A stretch of DNA of 6,383 nt from NCBI GenBank assembly GCA_910588415.1, contig CAJUPK010000138.1, forward strand, positions 1-6,383, read 5' to 3'. This document shows positions 5,525-6,383 of this stretch, piece by piece (positions within the stretch are counted from its first letter, which is position 1; each line of letters opens with the position of its first letter). The notes beneath the pieces were generated by a model. That model was not told the origin of the DNA and searched no databases. It saw only the letters and a list, made by a program, of their open reading frames with translations. The DNA is from an uncultured Oscillospiraceae bacterium. GTDB lineage: Bacteria > Bacillota > Clostridia > Oscillospirales > Acutalibacteraceae. The translations under genes and the position numbers were made by a program.

Positions 5525-6034
5525 ATGAATGTCGAACTGAAGGAATATGCTCCCTCTTACGAGCAGGACATGAAACAGGATATCGCAGACTTTTTCGCCT
5601 TTCACGGGGGACTGGTGGGACGTCAGGCGGAGGCCCAGACCCAAGCCGAGCAAGAGGCTATGGAGACCCTGAAAAGCTGGCAGCAGGGCCGCAGCGCCTT
5701 ATATGTTGTTCTATGCGAGGGGGAATACGCCGGGTTCCTGCGGCTGGACTACCGGGGGGACCAGGCAGCCTGGATCTAGGACCTTTATGTGCGCCCGGAC
5801 CTGCGGGGACAGGGCATTGCCTCTCAGGCCATCCGCCGGGCAGAGGGCATTGTCTCTGCCCGGCACGGTTATACGGCTATGTGCATGGATGTGGCACCCA
5901 GAAACGAGAAGGCCCTGAGGCTTTATTACCGGCTGGGGTATGACAGCGTCAGCCTTGTCACCCTGCGCCGGGAGTTTGGGGAGAACCCCCGGGACCGGAA
6001 GACAGAATTTTTGGGCAGGGAGTTTCGGATTTGA
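5525..6034 (+). pseudogene. GNAT-family N-acetyltransferase interrupted by an in-frame TAG
   Basis: The frame encodes a 169-position GNAT acetyltransferase, broken by a single TAG at codon 85 (5777-5779). The first half ends ...AAWI, and the frame continues directly with DLYVRPDLRGQGIA. This is the acetyl-CoA binding motif A (R94-x-x-G97-x-A99), followed by NEKALRLYYRLGY (127-139), the usual C-terminal GNAT signature. Family members usually read IEDLYV here, so GAG to TAG is the likely change. The start ATG at 5525 has AAGGAG (5511-5516) 8 bases upstream and an own promoter at 5399-5427. Without read-through only an 84-residue fragment lacking the cofactor site is made. A GTG at 5789 could reinitiate weakly. 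A fresh nonsense mutation or a sequencing error is most likely, since the rest shows no decay. Substrate unknown. Confidence 0.85.
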
Positions 6035-6046
6035 TTATTTTTCTTG

Positions 6047-6069
6047 CCAGCTTATTGCCAACAAGCTGG
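6047..6069 (+). terminator. Hairpin after the acetyltransferase gene, possible terminator
   Basis: CCAGCTT (6047-6053) and AAGCTGG (6063-6069) form a perfect 7-bp stem with a 9-base loop, 12 bases past the stop codon. The following ATTTGTTGT is a poor T-run, so termination is probably partial. Confidence 0.45.
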
Positions 6070-6083
6070 ATTTGTTGTATCAT
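6055..6083 (+). promoter_or_regulatory. Likely promoter of gltX
   Basis: TTGCCA (6055-6060) and TATCAT (6078-6083) are 17 bases apart, with a start expected near 6090. The -35 box lies in the loop of the preceding hairpin. The -10 box lies between ATTTGTT (6070-6076) and AACAAAT (6085-6091), a 7-bp inverted repeat that could be a protein-binding site. Confidence 0.55.
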
Positions 6084-6121
6084 TAACAAATAGCATTTTT
6101 TTCATAGAAAGAGGGAAGGAT

Positions 6122-6383
6122 ATGAGCACAGTCAGAACAAGATTCGCCCCCAGCCCCACCGGCTTTATGCATGTGGGCAATTTGCGCACCGCCCTTTACG
6201 AGTATCTGGTGGCCAAAAGCCAGGGCGGCACCTTTGTCCTCCGGGTGGAGGACACCGACCAGGAACGCTATGTGGAGGGCGCTGTGGACGTGATCTACCA
6301 TACCCTTCAGCAGGTGGGTCTCACCCACGACGAGGGCCCTGACCTGGGGGGCGGCTACGGCCCCTACATCCAAAGCCAACGGC
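6122..6383 (+). CDS. gltX: Glutamyl-tRNA synthetase, N-terminal part (cut by window edge)
   Basis: The first 87 codons of glutamyl-tRNA synthetase are present; the family is about 480-500 residues, so more than four fifths lies outside the window. This cytoplasmic class I enzyme joins glutamate to tRNA-Glu (and in many Firmicutes also to tRNA-Gln, later amidated). The Rossmann-fold start is clear: RTRFAPSPTGFMHVGNLRTALY with the HIGH-type motif as MHVGN, then FVLRVEDTDQERYVEGA. The ATG at 6122 is preceded by AGAGGGAAGGA, a good ribosome binding site, and the protein begins with the usual few residues before the RFAPSPTG block. The visible part is intact and looks essential and vertically inherited. 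Its own promoter probably lies at 6055-6083. Whether it is the only glutamyl-tRNA synthetase of the cell cannot be seen. Confidence 0.96.
   Translation, partial: MSTVRTRFAPSPTGFMHVGNLRTALYEYLVAKSQGGTFVLRVEDTDQERYVEGAVDVIYHTLQQVGLTHDEGPDLGGGYGPYIQSQR

Noticed and set aside
5777..5779. TAG as a reassigned or pyrrolysine codon
   Set aside because: The amidotransferase gene in the same window ends in TAG, no pyl gene is visible, and the context fits a normal Glu codon with one base changed.

Overview
The window looks like chromosomal DNA from a high-GC, low-redundancy Firmicute, most plausibly a gut clostridium of the Oscillospirales/Flavonifractor type. The reasons are strong AGGAGG-type ribosome binding sites, consensus sigma-A promoters with 17-base spacers, GC-rich codon use and short AT-rich control regions. 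This placement is an inference from style and has no marker-gene test behind it.

The left part (1-3957) is read on the minus strand. From right to left it holds a class I glutamine amidotransferase of the gamma-glutamyl-GABA hydrolase (peptidase C26) type, an unusually long and structured leader, an ABC-F ATPase, a DUF2961/GH172 glycosidase, and the first codons of what may be another gene running off the left edge. The 351-base leader of the ABC-F gene starts at its own near-consensus promoter. It contains a well-positioned 26-codon ORF whose second half lies in one arm of a large stem-loop. This resembles the leader-peptide attenuators that control many antibiotic-resistance ABC-F genes, and it is the best candidate in the window for an undescribed regulatory system.

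The right part (4062-6383) is read on the plus strand. A consensus promoter and a structured leader of about 265 bases precede a membrane-anchored VanY-type D,D-carboxypeptidase with a probable TTG start. A 115-base nested inverted repeat follows, then a strong rho-independent terminator that contains a consensus promoter. Next comes a GNAT acetyltransferase gene interrupted by one in-frame TAG, then a hairpin overlapping a promoter, and finally the 5' end of gltX (glutamyl-tRNA synthetase), cut by the window edge.

The genes do not form one pathway. The common thread is compact control DNA: promoters sit inside or against hairpins, and two genes have long leaders. ABC-F translation factors and VanY-type peptidases can both be linked to antibiotic or wall stress, but nothing here proves a resistance role.
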